DNA from: Pogonophryne albipinna
Taxonomy: Eukaryota; Chordata; Actinopteri; Perciformes; Artedidraconidae
Assembly: GCA_028583405.1 (NCBI GenBank)
Contig: CM053260.1
Location: 17,933,401 to 17,997,400 of the forward strand
Direction of reading: 5' to 3'
Length of the DNA stretch: 64,000 bases
Made by a program: the position numbers and the translations under genes. Under the pieces are notes generated by a model. The model ran no database searches, was not told the DNA's origin, and was given only the letters and a program-made list of their open reading frames with translations. This document shows positions 48,401 through 62,665 of this stretch, one piece after another. How positions within the stretch are numbered: position 1 is the first letter of the stretch; each line of letters starts with the position of its first letter.

Positions 48401-49445
48401 CTCATACATTCAAACAAGGCTTCCCTTCAAGACACACAGATATCACTGGGACACACCTAGGTCTATTTCCTAGGAAAGGTTATCCATGATCCAAATGGCT
48501 GCACTGTGGGGGGAAGGGGGTGGGTTGATGTTGGTGTAAAGCCATTGATTTGAAGGTGATAAAGGTTCCTTATATAGGTTTGATGCATTTGGCCTTTGAA
48601 AGTCATAACTGTCATTTCATCATTTGCTTAAACTGCGGTCTGTTTTGGTAAAGCTTCATTTTGAAAAGTCAAAAGGGTATTCAACACTTGTTTTCAGCTG
48701 CACTCTATAATGTCTCTCCTTCAACCACAAATAGTGAAGTTGGTCAAATGTATTATCATCCATAAATGCAAGAGAAAACAAGTTTAAATGTCAAGCAAGA
48801 ACTAATCAAATCATTTATAATGTTGCTATGGTTCAATTTGCAACATATATTCCATGATACACATGTACCTTTTAATGTGTTGCTTTTGTTCCATCACATC
48901 ACACATAAGAAGTAAATTCCCATACAGTACTCTAGGCCTGATAGCAAAAAAAAGGCCAAGCTCATTAGCATCTGTGCTTTGTTCAACTTAGGGCATAAAA
49001 CTCGGAAAGGGGTGAGGGGCATAGCTTGTACTACGAGAGATGTGTTAAAGCAAAAAGTGTATGTAAAAATACTAGAACAAATATTTTAGGAAGCAAGCAC
49101 ATATTTTAAAGACTAGGCTATGATGTGTTCAGTATAATACTCTATAGGCTGTGTGTATGTCAGAGTTGTGGGGGTTTAGTATAACAGAGTTGTAATGTTT
49201 GAGAAGAAGTTGTGAGTGAGAAGGTTTGTAGTTCATGGAATAACATTGTATACGTGCAATACTGATATTGAACACTTATAGCATTGCATTTCTCGCCCCT
49301 GTGCTTCTTAAAGTTGTCTTCTGTAAATACACCAGACTGAAAATCTTCATCTTTTACAATGCTGTAGATCTATTTATACTATTTCAAGGTTGTTAAAATG
49401 TATAATGGAGAGACGTAACATATAATAAAATGCACACGATACTTT
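45481..49445 (+). other. dlgap4: Probable dlgap4 3' UTR (end uncertain)
   Basis: It has no coding content. Candidate poly(A) signals are ATTAAA near 46819 and 46829, and a canonical AATAAA at 49424-49429. A Pumilio-type site TGTAAATA lies at 49322-49329, just upstream of the distal signal. An AU-rich element (atttatttgttta) lies near 46117. Which end is used cannot be told from sequence. Confidence 0.45.
49424..49429 (+). terminator. Candidate distal poly(A) signal of dlgap4
   Basis: AATAAA, about 3.9 kb after the dlgap4 stop codon and about 0.9 kb before the tgif2-like promoter. Confidence 0.4.
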
Positions 49446-50219
49446 CTCAAAAAGTTCATCATGGCTGTATTATTTGTACTGTTTAGAAGCTGTTTGCTCA
49501 CCTATTAAAACATGTTTTCATTTTATATCAAAGGTTGTTTCAGGAGCTGAAACGTTATATATAATAGTTTTAACAATCCTGCTAGATTTGATTATCACTC
49601 CAAAGCTGTTCCAATCACATGCTCTTTTTTTAAATGTTGCCTGGTCCTCCCTTTTGAAGCCTACGACGATACATAAATACATCGTGTACATTTGGTTAAA
49701 AAAGCAAGTTAAAACCTCGTTACAGGTAGCCTACATTGCTGTTTTGCATTATGCTATCGTGCAGAAACTTCTTTTCTGAAATCTCCCGCTTATTTGGCCC
49801 TGGGACTCTTCGTGAGGTTCTCATGAATAAACGCTTCCAAGACACATTAGCCTGACAAGCCTTGCGTCAAACCAACTGTAGAATTGATGTCTAAATATCA
49901 CATCAGAAATGGCCCAAAACAGTCTGAGTCGAAATAGCTTGGTTTGTTGTGTTATGGACTGCGGCCACCAGTCGACGCTTTCGACGTTATGATTTATGTA
50001 ACAAGAACATTTTGCTGAACGTTACGTAAAGCCTTTTCACAACACTGTGTGGCTGTCTGTCTTCCCGCACACAGCAAACAACGACTTAAATGGCTGTGAA
50101 AGATCACTACAGTTATATTTTTACACAGGCTTGAGTCGATGTAACCGTGGCATTTCAACCGCGTCGAGGAAAATAACATTGTTTCAATGACTGCGCTTTA
50201 CTTTGAATGAAATGGTTCT

Positions 50220-50400
50220 CCCGTCAGTCACATTTACACAGAGCCCTGTCTGCTTCCTGACGGAGCGCCTTGATTGGTTAACGGCTTTCCAGGAGGCTCA
50301 ATGGAGGTCCGTGATTGGCTGACAGCTGTTGATGAGGCGGGATCATTTCAGCTGCGACTGTCAAGATTGGCAAAGAGCTGGCGCTGCTGCGTGCAGGTAA
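50220..50400 (+). promoter_or_regulatory. tgif2-like proximal promoter
   Basis: A GC-richer stretch containing two inverted CCAAT boxes (gATTGGtt at 50273-50277 and gATTGGct at 50313-50317). It lies just before the likely first exon. No clear TATA box is seen, in keeping with a broadly expressed gene. Confidence 0.5.
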
Positions 50401-50651
50401 AAGGAACAAGCGACACAAAACAGAAAACATTTATCTTGGCAGAAAGCGAGGAGTGCGATGGAAACGGACTCTCCGGTGAAACATTTTTGCGCCGCAGAAA
50501 AGCAAAACGTTTAGGTCGGCGAGAAAGCGCAACACCTTCAGCTTCTTGAAAGAAAGTGCCGTTGTGTCAACCATCGCTCGGCTCCCGGGCACGCTTTGTA
50601 CCGCAAGCAACTTGGACAGCTGCGTGTTTTCAAGCCAGCCATCAACAAAGA

Positions 50652-50670
50652 ATGAAAGCATTCAAACGAG
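50652..50670 (+). CDS. tgif2: tgif2-like exon 1 with optional upstream start codon
   Basis: Exon 1 (about 50350-50670, mostly 5' UTR) ends at AACGAG|GTGAGC. An ATG at 50652 opens MKAFKR and runs in frame across the splice, giving [18 protein letters not shown] before the conserved MSDSD start. It could supply a 21-residue N-terminal extension. TGIF1 also has alternative N-termini. Whether this ATG is used is unknown. Confidence 0.5.
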
Positions 50671-52651
50671 GTGAGCCTCACCGTGTTTCTATCACTGCAC
50701 GTTTAAACCCCACACCATGTGCTGTCTATAACTCTTTGCTGTTGGTTTTGCCTGGAATGCGGGCTTTTTGTTGCGAGCAAATGCAGCGTGTGTTTGTGCT
50801 CAAATTTGGAGGGACAGCTAGCCAGCTAGTTATCTCTGGAGGCAGGAGCATGGTGTCCATCTGGCGGCGTGACATGCGGGAGGCTGTGCTTTGCTGCCTG
50901 CCTCCTTTGTGCGCTCCAGATGGCTAATTTACCGAGTAGCTCGTCGGTTTGTTTATTTTAAAGTAACATTTATACTTATCAAATATGCTTTTTTCTCCGT
51001 GTATGATTTCACTGTGGGTGTGACGTTATTTATTTGACAAAGCAAGCTGGTGTAAAGTTGATGTTTGGACTGGCGTTACTAACGGTCAGATTCAAATTCT
51101 TACCTCGGCGTGTTGTTAAGTTGAGTTCACTGTGGAGCAAACTTTGAAATGAGGACCATTTTGTTCTCGCGTTTACAAGAATGAACAAGATACTCGTATT
51201 ACTTTCCATGAGTATTTACTAGCTTATTTAGATAGGGGAGACATTTGGTAAACAAAAAGTTTGGCTGCCTGAGAGACGTTGCTGATGTGATTTAATGTAC
51301 TATTCTAACATCTGTCTAAAATACGTCATTGTTGATTGATTCATGATCCCACATTGACTGGCTGGAGATGGCTTAGGTTCATCATGGGAGAATGTAGCAT
51401 TGTTGTGGGCCACATCTCTCGCTAACTGTTATTTGAAGTAGGATAACCTGAGATGTCTGTCTCAGGTTATCCAACATGAATGTTGCTAATGAATGGGAGA
51501 CTGGAGTTGCTGATTTTAGTATTTTCAGACCCAGTTAGACTTAATTAGACTGAGAAACTTTAGTCTATTTTTAAGAGTTTTATAGAGCTGAAATTCATAC
51601 TTCTAGGAATATTTTTGGCACAATGTGCAAAATCCAAGTGGTTTTCAGTTCAGTGCAAAACACCAGGTTCTATCAGGTTGCATTTTAAACAGCTACAACA
51701 CTTGACAAACTGTTCTAGTCATTTTACTCCATCCAAGAATCATTCATTTGGGTCAAAACATTTGGTCAAAAGTGATATATCAGGAATAAAATCACAGGGT
51801 TGCATTAGAGTAGTTATCTACAATGCCTACCCTTCCCTTGACACTTAAACTTGTTGGGGGAAGCTAATTTGCAGAGAGTTGGGGAAATGCACCAAATTAG
51901 CATTTTTATGTTTTGATTTCCCCTCCCACTTTTCTACCTTGGTTTAGTACTTTCCTCATTGTTGAGGAATGCAGAATTCACAAGACTTGTCAACTACTCC
52001 AGCAGTCTTGAGCCAGAGTGGCATGAGGTGAAAACAGCCTCTTTTGCATGGTCAACAGGTTCCTTGGCCACTGGCTACTGTGATGTTGATATCCACACAA
52101 TCTTCTTTGTGAAGACAGCCGCTGCCCCAGGGGTCAGGTTTCAACCAGCCCCAGAGAAAGACATTTACTGCATTCTGTGGCCCACCCCTGGGATCAGGCA
52201 TGCTCCATTTTGAGTGGAGATTCTCTCCAGTGGCCAACCACGGACTGACAACAGAAAACACACAACAAAGTTCAAACCTCAAAGCCATTGTTTAAATGTG
52301 TTCAGACCACAGACCTCACTTTGAATTGGGTCAAATTGGCAGGTTAAAAGTAACTGAAGAGTTTTGTGCACTTGTTTCCATTGTTGTGCCAAATCAGTGG
52401 AAACAAGTATTTTAGTATTTTGTGCTTTAAAAAAAGATTAACCCAACCCCCATTTTACAGAACACTCCTTGTGAATGTATAGCCATTTATACTATTCCGT
52501 ATACTTCAATTGTGGCCCAAAAAAAGGATATGTCAAAAAACAACACTGAAGATTACCCTTTTTATACCTATTGCTGAGCAGATTTAATGTAAACGGTATG
52601 GCTAAATGGAACACTGTGAACATGACTGACAGCTCTGCTCCTCCCCCTCAG
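50671..52651. other. tgif2-like intron 1
   Basis: About 2 kb, AT-rich. It contains a hairpin with a 13-bp stem at 51441-51472 and nothing else recognised. Confidence 0.6.
51441..51472. repeat. Hairpin: 13-bp perfect stem, 6-nt loop
   Basis: The arms ggataacctgaga and tctcaggttatcc flank tgtctg. It lies in tgif2-like intron 1. Confidence 0.85.
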
Positions 52652-52893
52652 CTCTGGAAGAAGAGCATCGCCCGGATCAGGAGCACTCTTCGGCGATGTC
52701 GGACAGTGATGACGGCTCGCCGCTCGATCTGTCAGGAAGGGGGCTTTTCGGGAAGCGCCGTCGCCGCGGCAACCTGCCCAAGGAGGCGGTGCAGACTCTG
52801 CGGAGCTGGCTGTACGAACACCGCTTCAACGCCTACCCGTCAGAGCAGGAGAAACTCAGTCTGTCGGGCCAGACCAACCTCTCTGTGCTGCAG
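52652..52893 (+). CDS. tgif2: tgif2-like exon 2 (MSDSD start at 52696, first half of homeodomain)
   Basis: TGIF proteins are TALE homeodomain repressors of SMAD and retinoid targets. This exon encodes [16 protein letters not shown], then [39 protein letters not shown] and [24 protein letters not shown] and linkage to dlgap4 and myl9 point to TGIF2. PLDLS is the CtBP-binding motif known from TGIF1 and missing from mammalian TGIF2. The acceptor ctccccctcag ends at 52651. The donor CTGCAG|GTGAGG at 52894 is the family's conserved intra-homeobox intron position. Confidence 0.93.
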
Positions 52894-53604
52894 GTGAGGA
52901 CAATTTATTTATTTTTGTGTTAAACGTTTTTTTACCAGAGGTTTTCAGCATGTGCCAGAGAAATGACACTTGTGGTAGACACTGATTCTGCAGTCTAGTG
53001 GACCTGTCAGGTTGTCCTTTAGAATTTGTAAAAGGTTGCTTTGATAGTTCATATTAGTGCACACTCAATTTACTAATGTTTTATCACTATTGTCTGATGC
53101 TGCTCACCGTTTTCTTCAAGGAAACTTCACCCAACACAGTAAACAGGTGAAAGCAAAACAAAAATCAGATGTAATCACCAAACTGCAGCCTGAGAGTGAG
53201 CCTTTCCCAGCCTTCCCTTTTCACTTCATTGCATCAGTAGTAGACGTTTCCTCTTTGCCTCAACACACAGGCGTGCGCAAACACACTGGCAGCATTAGAG
53301 AAGGCGTTAAAGATCAGCGTGAGGCAGCAGCACAGTTCCTTGTTATGTAGTCAGTTCACTGGAATGCTTTTGGCTGGCTTCTCTGTGGCTCAGCATATTT
53401 GAGCGCAGACCTTCGTTATTGCCAGCTGTCTGAGTGCTCTCATCTCTGTCTGTCTCACTCTTTCTTCCCTGTGTGGGCGACTGTACCACTAGAGGGGGTT
53501 AGTAAAGCCTCGTGTGCACATGTACATGAAGAAAAGTGTGTAGGTGGTTTTTAAAATCACAGGCCTCCAGAAATGTTTTAGAACTAGAATTATGCCAGGG
53601 TTGG
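52894..53604. other. tgif2-like intron 2, left part
   Basis: No coding exon. 'ccactagaggggg' near 53488 is a weaker CTCF-like match. Confidence 0.5.
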
Positions 53605-53612
53605 GTTATGGA

Positions 53613-54439
53613 TAGTGGTGCACGATAATTATCGGTCCGATATTAGGAATTATGACGTCATCCCGATAAACCCGATAAAAGTATTAATAGCCCCGATAAT
53701 ATACAATATATTTTTTGGGTAAAAAAAAAAAGAAAAAAATACTGCGCTGTGGGTGGAATGGGATGAGGGGTGCTTGTTTTTCACTCGGCTCCTCCCGTTT
53801 TGCCAGTACTGTGGTATTAGTGGTTTAGGAAGAGGGGAGTTTTTCACAAATCCAGCGCTCCCTAACTCATGCCTGGCTGTGACGTAAATGGTGTGCGGCC
53901 GTGAAGCCAGGACAGTAAACAAACATGTCGTCGGTAGTATGGGACTATTTCAAACTTTCAGAGTTAGATAGTTCGCTTGCTATTTGTATTAACAAATGCA
54001 ATGCAGAAGTTCCACGAGGAGGGAAAAAGGCAACGAGCTATAATACTTCCAACCTGATTAGTCACCTGAAACATCGCCATCGCTACGATGGTGTGTTAAA
54101 AGCGTACGAAGACGCCTGCGCTGCTAAACTAGCGGCAAATCCAAAGCCAGCTGCAAAGGTACCCGGGCTTTTACCTATCGACGAGGCTTTTGAAAAAGAA
54201 CTTTATTTGGAAAAATAAATATGGTCACTTTGAAGAGTCAAAACTGTTCTTGGCTTTGTTTTGTTCATAGTAGTAATGCTCATGTCATTTGCTCACTACT
54301 AGTCTTTTTTTTACCACCAAGTGTGCAAAAACTACAGGTACATTTAATATATATATATATTATATTATTATCGGTATCGGTCTTGAGAAGCAGGAAGTTA
54401 TCGGTATCGGTTTCAAAAAACCAATATCGTGCATCCCTA
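53613..54439. mobile_element. hAT element with a BED-finger ORF, in the tgif2-like homeobox intron
   Basis: It is flanked by perfect 8-bp target duplications GTTATGGA (53605-53612 and 54440-54447). The ends are inverted repeats: TAGTGGTGCACGATAA on the left and, inverted, TAGGGATGCACGATAT on the right. It is 827 bp, far shorter than an autonomous hAT (usually 3 kb or more), and retains only the N-terminal BED zinc-finger region. The identical duplications suggest a fairly recent insertion. Confidence 0.9.
53925..54218 (+). CDS. Truncated hAT transposase: BED zinc-finger fragment, 97 aa
   Basis: MSSVVWDYFKLSELDSS is followed by AICINKCNAEVPRGGKKAT, then SYNTSNLISHLKHRH. This matches the BED finger of hAT transposases and ZBED proteins (aromatic WDYF, Cys pair, NTSNL.SHL, His pair). 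The Cys pair is spaced CX3C instead of the usual CX2C, so zinc binding is doubtful. The frame stops after ELYLEK, well before the RNase H-like catalytic domain and dimerisation domain. It lies on the same strand as the host gene. Confidence 0.8.
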   Translation: MSSVVWDYFKLSELDSSLAICINKCNAEVPRGGKKATSYNTSNLISHLKHRHRYDGVLKAYEDACAAKLAANPKPAAKVPGLLPIDEAFEKELYLEK

Positions 54440-54611
54440 GTTATGGATCTGTAAAAAGTTATTTTGAACCAAAGAAGGGTTGCTTTTTTAACAGATAAAA
54501 GGCCATCTTTGTGACTAAAACTCATTTTGTTTGAAATGTATTCAAGTATATCATCCATGTAAGCTTTCAGAATCAGTTCTGTAATACCTACATTTATTAC
54601 TCTTTCCCTAG

Positions 54612-56117
54612 ATATGTAACTGGTTTATCAACGCGCGTCGTCGCCTCCTCCCTGACCTGCTTCGCAAAGATGGCAAAGATCCCACCAAGTTCACCATCTC
54701 GCGCAAGGTCGGCAGTAAAAGTGACAGCCACTACAATGGAGGCTGGAGCAGATCTTCAGAAAGCAACTCTTCCACCAGCCCCTCTCAACAGCGCCCGTCG
54801 GTCATCCGCTCTGCCCCGACCCTGGACCTCAGTCTTCTCGGGAACACGGCGACGGCTATTCTCACGGGAGCGGGTTTCCCTGGTAACGAAGGGTCGGTCC
54901 AGGCACTGATGAGGCTGGACACACAGAGCCTTATAAGGGAAGCAGAGGAACAGAGGGCAAACACGTTTTGTCTCACCAGCACAACAATGGCAGCTAGCCC
55001 CAGCGTCGGCCTCTTCAACACGCCTCCCCCCACTCCCCCCGAGCTGTTCCCCACTCAGGACTTCAGCGACCTGAGGCTCCTGGTGGACGCAGCTCTGCAG
55101 AGGGCCGCAGAACAGGAGAACCTGAAGAGGCTACAGGAGAGCCAGAGCAGACCCACAGAGGCTGTAAAGACTGAACAGGTGGAGTCGCAGTGTTACAGCA
55201 GTGACATGGGCCCCACGCCGCCTCCAGAGGACAGCCAACAAGTCATGGATCCTTCCAGGGTTCAGAGTCTGATGGAGAAGGCTATGTCTGTGTCAGCTGG
55301 TACTGCAGTACAGGATCCAGACATACTTCCTTTAACAGCCTCAGTATCGGTGCCGGTGCCCGTTCCCGTTCCAGCCTTGGTTTCAGCCCCGAGGCTATCT
55401 CCTCTCCTCATGAATAAAGTCACCTGGAGCCCCGTGGAGAATGACATAACTTCCAGCGCAAAGCATGCTCCGCTCCTCCCAGCCCATCTGCCAAACGTAG
55501 TGCCAGTGTCCGCAGTCTTGGGACTGCACAATCCTCAGAACCCAGCTGCTGCTCAAGCCAAAGCCCCAGCTTCATCTCCAGCTCCACTGCCCACTGCATG
55601 TCCTACAGAGTTCGTATCTGTTCCATCACCTGTTGTACTCCCAGCCACAAGGCCTTTCAGCCAGACATCATTCCATACGCTTTTTCCAGCTGCTCCTTCT
55701 CCAGCCATCACCTCTATCACAGACCCCAGAGGTGTCCCACTTTACCTGCCATTCCACAAATCCCCCGCCATCCCAGTCACAGTTCCATGTACGCCGCTCC
55801 TTTCAGCTGCTGTGTCGTCTCCGGCCTCTGCCCAAACTCCAACTCCCCTCCCTGTTTCAATCCCAACATCATCCTTTACACCAGCGATGCAGCCCCCTCT
55901 GGGCCTGATGTCCCACCTCTCTGCTCCTCTTCAGCTTTCTTCCAGCAGCATTAGTGTTAGCAGCGCACAGAGGAATTCAGCAGTGGTGCCCAGTGTTTGG
56001 AGCATGGTCCATGCTGATAGCAGGCAACCCACTTCTCTTCAAGTGGTAAAGACCCCCATCACCACAGTGTGGGGCCCACAGCACAGCCTGCACACAGTGA
56101 GTGAAGCTGTTAACTAG
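54612..56117 (+). CDS. tgif2: tgif2-like exon 3 (second half of homeodomain and long C-terminus)
   Basis: It opens [20 protein letters not shown], then [16 protein letters not shown], completing the TALE homeodomain with the WFINARR recognition helix. Downstream come a Ser-rich linker, [20 protein letters not shown] and [20 protein letters not shown], the conserved C-terminal repression segment where TGIF1 and TGIF2 normally end. Here the frame stays open about 320 residues more, rich in Pro, Ser, Ala and Val, to TAG at 56115. The predicted total is 567 aa from MSDSD (588 from the upstream ATG), against 237 in human TGIF2. The acceptor ctttccctag ends at 54611. Confidence 0.93.
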   Translation: MCNWFINARRRLLPDLLRKDGKDPTKFTISRKVGSKSDSHYNGGWSRSSESNSSTSPSQQRPSVIRSAPTLDLSLLGNTATAILTGAGFPGNEGSVQALMRLDTQSLIREAEEQRANTFCLTSTTMAASPSVGLFNTPPPTPPELFPTQDFSDLRLLVDAALQRAAEQENLKRLQESQSRPTEAVKTEQVESQCYSSDMGPTPPPEDSQQVMDPSRVQSLMEKAMSVSAGTAVQDPDILPLTASVSVPVPVPVPALVSAPRLSPLLMNKVTWSPVENDITSSAKHAPLLPAHLPNVVPVSAVLGLHNPQNPAAAQAKAPASSPAPLPTACPTEFVSVPSPVVLPATRPFSQTSFHTLFPAAPSPAITSITDPRGVPLYLPFHKSPAIPVTVPCTPLLSAAVSSPASAQTPTPLPVSIPTSSFTPAMQPPLGLMSHLSAPLQLSSSSISVSSAQRNSAVVPSVWSMVHADSRQPTSLQVVKTPITTVWGPQHSLHTVSEAVN

Positions 56118-58445
56118 GAGCTGATTTTTCTTTTTTTTCTTTTTAATATAAATATATATATCTTGGAGGATAGAGGGCAAACATTCCTGTTGGCTGGACT
56201 ACACTGTACATAGGAGAATGTATGTTCATCACCAGTCCCCTTTCGTCGTAAACGCATGTGCCTGCAGAAAACAGGATGTGAAATCAGATTTATGAACAAG
56301 GACAAAGTGAAGTAACAAACATGAGTTGTTATAAAGACTTGCTGTTTCAAGCAACCTTTTTTTAAATGTGCTCTTCCTCGATGAAGGCACTTGCCGGTAA
56401 GAACACTTTTGATGTCATTTCTCAAAAAGGAACATTCCTGTGTGGAGAGCTAATGTGTTGTACAGTTTTGATGCCATTTTCAAACCTCTTTCCGCATTAC
56501 AATTTATGAATGAAGATGAAATATCCCGTAATTGTACAAAAGTTCAAATGATGTCATTTTCAGGACCAGCAGTTGGCCTCTTCAGTAGCAGACCTGGACT
56601 GTGTTGAATGTACAAAGACATTGATATCATTGGCTAGGCTGCCTATCATCCATTTCCCTCCAGCATAAAAAGGAGGGAATTTGTTTTGTTCTTCCCACGC
56701 ATAGCAACAATGTTTTAGTCATTCAGATTTTCTCTCAAGAATCGGTTCTTTTTATAAATTCACCCTGTTTTTCTCAGAGATGAACACAAGGGAAATTGAT
56801 TGAGTCTGTCTCAATGACTCGCCTCAATGTGTCTGTCTCCATCACATCCCACCCCCTTCTTCCTGGCTTTTTATAGCAGAGGGGATTCATTTGCACTCAT
56901 GAATTGTCATCTCAACCACTCAACGCATGCTTTAAAGCATCACGTATTTTCTTATTTAGCTATTTCCAATCCATAAAAACAAAACCCTATTTTCTGTGTT
57001 TTTGCTCAAAGCAGTTCTGTCCGTTTAATTGTCCTAGTTCCGTTGTGTACGATTTTCAGGGACTGTTGTTGAAGTGCGCTGTGGCCACAGGATGAAGGGG
57101 AGAGGGTCACATTGGATCTGTTACAGAAATCAATTTCAGTGAGGAGGTGAGCAGCTTGGTGGTCTGATGACATCGAGCTCTAACAGCTCCTGGAATGAAA
57201 CTTTAAACCTGCTCTGAGACTTTATCTTTTGTGGTGGAAAAACACTTTAAACATTGGATCCATTATTATATAGATTTCCCAGTTCATTTGGGGCCATATG
57301 AATTTGTCAATTTAGTTCAAACCTGAATGTCTTACTATTTGAAAGTTGAATTGATGCATGTAGTGTCTCGACGAAACAAATGTAGCGGATGATCTGCAAC
57401 GGCAGACATTTGCTGGAGGTTTTTCTCCCAAGGGGGGGGTACAACAGGACAACATCAAGTTTTCCTCATCTGTGCTCATCTATCTGTATTTAGAAATGGT
57501 TACAATAGGATTTCTTATCATTCACAAAGCTGTAGTTTCCATGAAACTGTTGTAGCATAATCCTCAATATATGACTGAATGCCATCAGGGCATCAGTTAA
57601 CGGTGGCATCATGTGGAAGAGTTCCTATGTGAATAATACTAAAGCAGGATTGTGCATTAAATCTTCACAACTGTCATGTTTACCGGTGTCATTTAGCTGT
57701 ACACGATATCATTTTACAACTGCAAGTAGCAGGAGACAACAGAAGAAGAAAGTCTGATTGGTCAGAGTATTTGCTTCATCGCACTCTGAAAGCTTTCACA
57801 GCAGATATCAAATCTCGTATGCTGTGTTTTGTTTGACCCTCCTTACTGCTTGTATTGCGCTGTGGATGTCGTAGGAGGTACTCACTAGACTGATGTGCAT
57901 TTATACCTCAATTTACACAGGTCATGTCAGACTTGGGTCATATGTAGAATACTAAGTATTAAAGTAATATTTCTATTGTTCATACTACATCATGCCACTG
58001 TGACAAAACCGCTTATCTGATGACATACTGGAAACGGCTGGCTAAAGATTAGGAAGGCAGGTTTTTTTTATAGCACGGTTAATGTGATTTTTAGATGCAA
58101 AATGGCGCTCCGATCAGACAATGTGATGACGCATGTAAATATTTTTCACGGTCATGTTTTTTTTGTTTGCATTGGTATTTTTTTCACAAAAATATCAAAC
58201 TGTCGTTTATTTACAGCCAAACGCATTATTATAAAAAGTCTTTTTCAAGTTTGTTGTGAATCATGACTGACCGCTAGCAGTATGATAGGCTGCTGTGCCT
58301 TAAACCTACGACTGAGGGAGTAATGTCTCTTTTTTTTTTTTATATATATATAAAACTTCTCAATAGTCTGTGCAATATATGCCTTAAACTTTAAATGTGT
58401 TTTTGTATAAGCATTTCAAAGAAATAAAAGTTCAGTTTTTCATAA
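56118..58445 (+). other. tgif2: tgif2-like 3' UTR
   Basis: About 2.3 kb without coding content. It carries Pumilio-type sites TGTACATA (56205-56212) and TGTAAATA (58134-58141), and ends just after an AATAAA at 58423. Confidence 0.65.
58423..58428 (+). terminator. tgif2-like poly(A) signal
   Basis: AATAAA followed by a T-rich then GT-rich stretch (ttcagtttttc and tcttgtgttgcc), as expected downstream of a cleavage site. Confidence 0.65.
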
Positions 58446-58975
58446 ATGCTATTTCTTTTCCGTCTTGTGTTGCCTTTTGAAATGCTGACTTTAAATTGAT
58501 TGACTTTGTGTGAATAAGCAATATTATAAAAACATTTTCACCTTTTCACAAAGGCCTTTTATTACAGGAGTCTTGTAATACAATTTAGCATAGAGTTGTG
58601 TCAAATCCATTAATGACACATCAGTCAGGTGTACCATATAAGATACATAAATAGTTACTTTAGCATTAATGTCACTGGTGGACAAAGATGTTTTATAAAT
58701 TTCATTGGTTTTGTGTCAATCAAAAGCAATGTATTGAACCCTGTTTAGAACAATGTTTCAGATGTGACTTAATGCCCTCTGACTGCCAACAGTCTGTGAA
58801 AAAGACATGAGGGATAGAGTGAATGTACGTAGATTATCCAACAAAAAATCTGCAGATCAGAGTCTTGAACTTGTTAGTGTTTAAGATACAGTATTTCGCT
58901 TCATAGATGTAAACGTGAAGCAAAGAGACACCTGTTAGAAAAACATGGTACGAAAACACCCCAAACACATTGCGG
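58446..58975. other. Short spacer between convergent genes
   Basis: About 0.5 kb between the tgif2-like and myl9 transcript ends. Nothing else seen. Confidence 0.5.
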
Positions 58976-58997
58976 ACGATGGCATGAATAAACTTAC

Positions 58998-59003
58998 TTT
59001 ATT
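58998..59003 (-). terminator. myl9 poly(A) signal
   Basis: TTTATT on the plus strand is AATAAA on the minus strand, about 650 bases beyond the myl9 stop codon. The 3' UTR therefore spans roughly 59652 down to about 58980. Confidence 0.6.
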
Positions 59004-59652
59004 AGCCGAACAACATTTCAAGACTGAATTCCTTCAAAACAAAAACATACCTGATCCTTTAAAAAATACACAAAACCAGCCGATGGTAGGAAGAGTTTAG
59101 ACTTAAAGCTATACTAAACATTTCATCAAGATCACCACTTTTATAAACACAATCAAAATGAAATCTTTCTATCCATTTCTAACTTACAAGAATACAAATA
59201 TTACAGATATGGAGACTTGTTGCAGTGCTGGTGCAGGTGTGGTAGCTATTTGGCCGGAAGAGGTAAACAATGCTGGTACTGTACAAACACCCCCGCACAC
59301 ACAAATAGACAAACACACACATACATGTTAGATTCCAAATGTAAAACGTCCAATCAGCTGTCTAAGTGTCTGAAGCCGCAGTAGACTTGTAGTTACAAAA
59401 TTCAAATGCACCACTCTTCATGGTAACTTTCAATGATGATACTAGTTAAAAATACATTGTGAAAATACACTCTAGATCCCAAACAAATCACAAGCTCCTA
59501 CCTTTCAAAAACATGTTTGAATCTAAATAAGTGAAACTCTTTTATGAAAGACTTTGATACATTTCTTCTAAACCTATTATGTCCATAAAGGTAGGAGCTA
59601 GCAGTTGATTTGCAGTGTGTGTGTGGGGGCCCTGAGGCACTCCATCCTCCCT

Positions 59653-62176
<2,524 letters not shown>

Positions 62177-62510
62177 TTAAACGGTGAAAAATGCTCCGCC
62201 ATCAGGGATAACATAGATTGGATAGATTACTCATTCACACAGCTTGACATGAATACCGATAACAGCATCCAATTGAAAAGATGAGTTAAGCCTATTTAGC
62301 ATATAACAGCGCTGAAAACTGGAACACTGCATTCATATAGCTCTTTTATATTTGACTTTGCCACAAGCAGGAGAAGCTATTTCTCTGGCTTTTTCCTCCA
62401 GAGAGAGAATCACACTCTGAATGTCGGGTACAGTGATGGGTGTGAAGCTGACATGTCTCCACAGTGCAGCTAACTTCAGATCCTTCCAGAATTAGACCTG
62501 TCACTCACAT

Positions 62511-62665
62511 TTAGGTCTGCAAGGATTTGTCTTGTGTGTGTGTATGTGGCTCTGTGATTGTGTTATACCCAGTGGGCAGCAGCAGACAGATGACACAGAG
62601 AGACAGGCTGGACAGGCAGGAGGGAGCAGGTGACTGTGGCTGATTAGTCACTTAAAAGGTATGAC
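62511..62665 (-). promoter_or_regulatory. Possible myl9 non-coding first exon and promoter
   Basis: On the minus strand a donor-like AAAT|GTGAGT sits at 62510, and a CArG-like box CCTTTTAAGT (one mismatch to CCW6GG) at 62660-62651. MYL9 genes have a non-coding first exon and respond to SRF/myocardin through CArG boxes. The placement here is inferred, not demonstrated. Confidence 0.3.

Noticed and set aside
49994..50179. Small divergent gene opposite the tgif2-like promoter
   Set aside because: A 61-codon ORF with no homology; ordinary for a promoter-proximal region.
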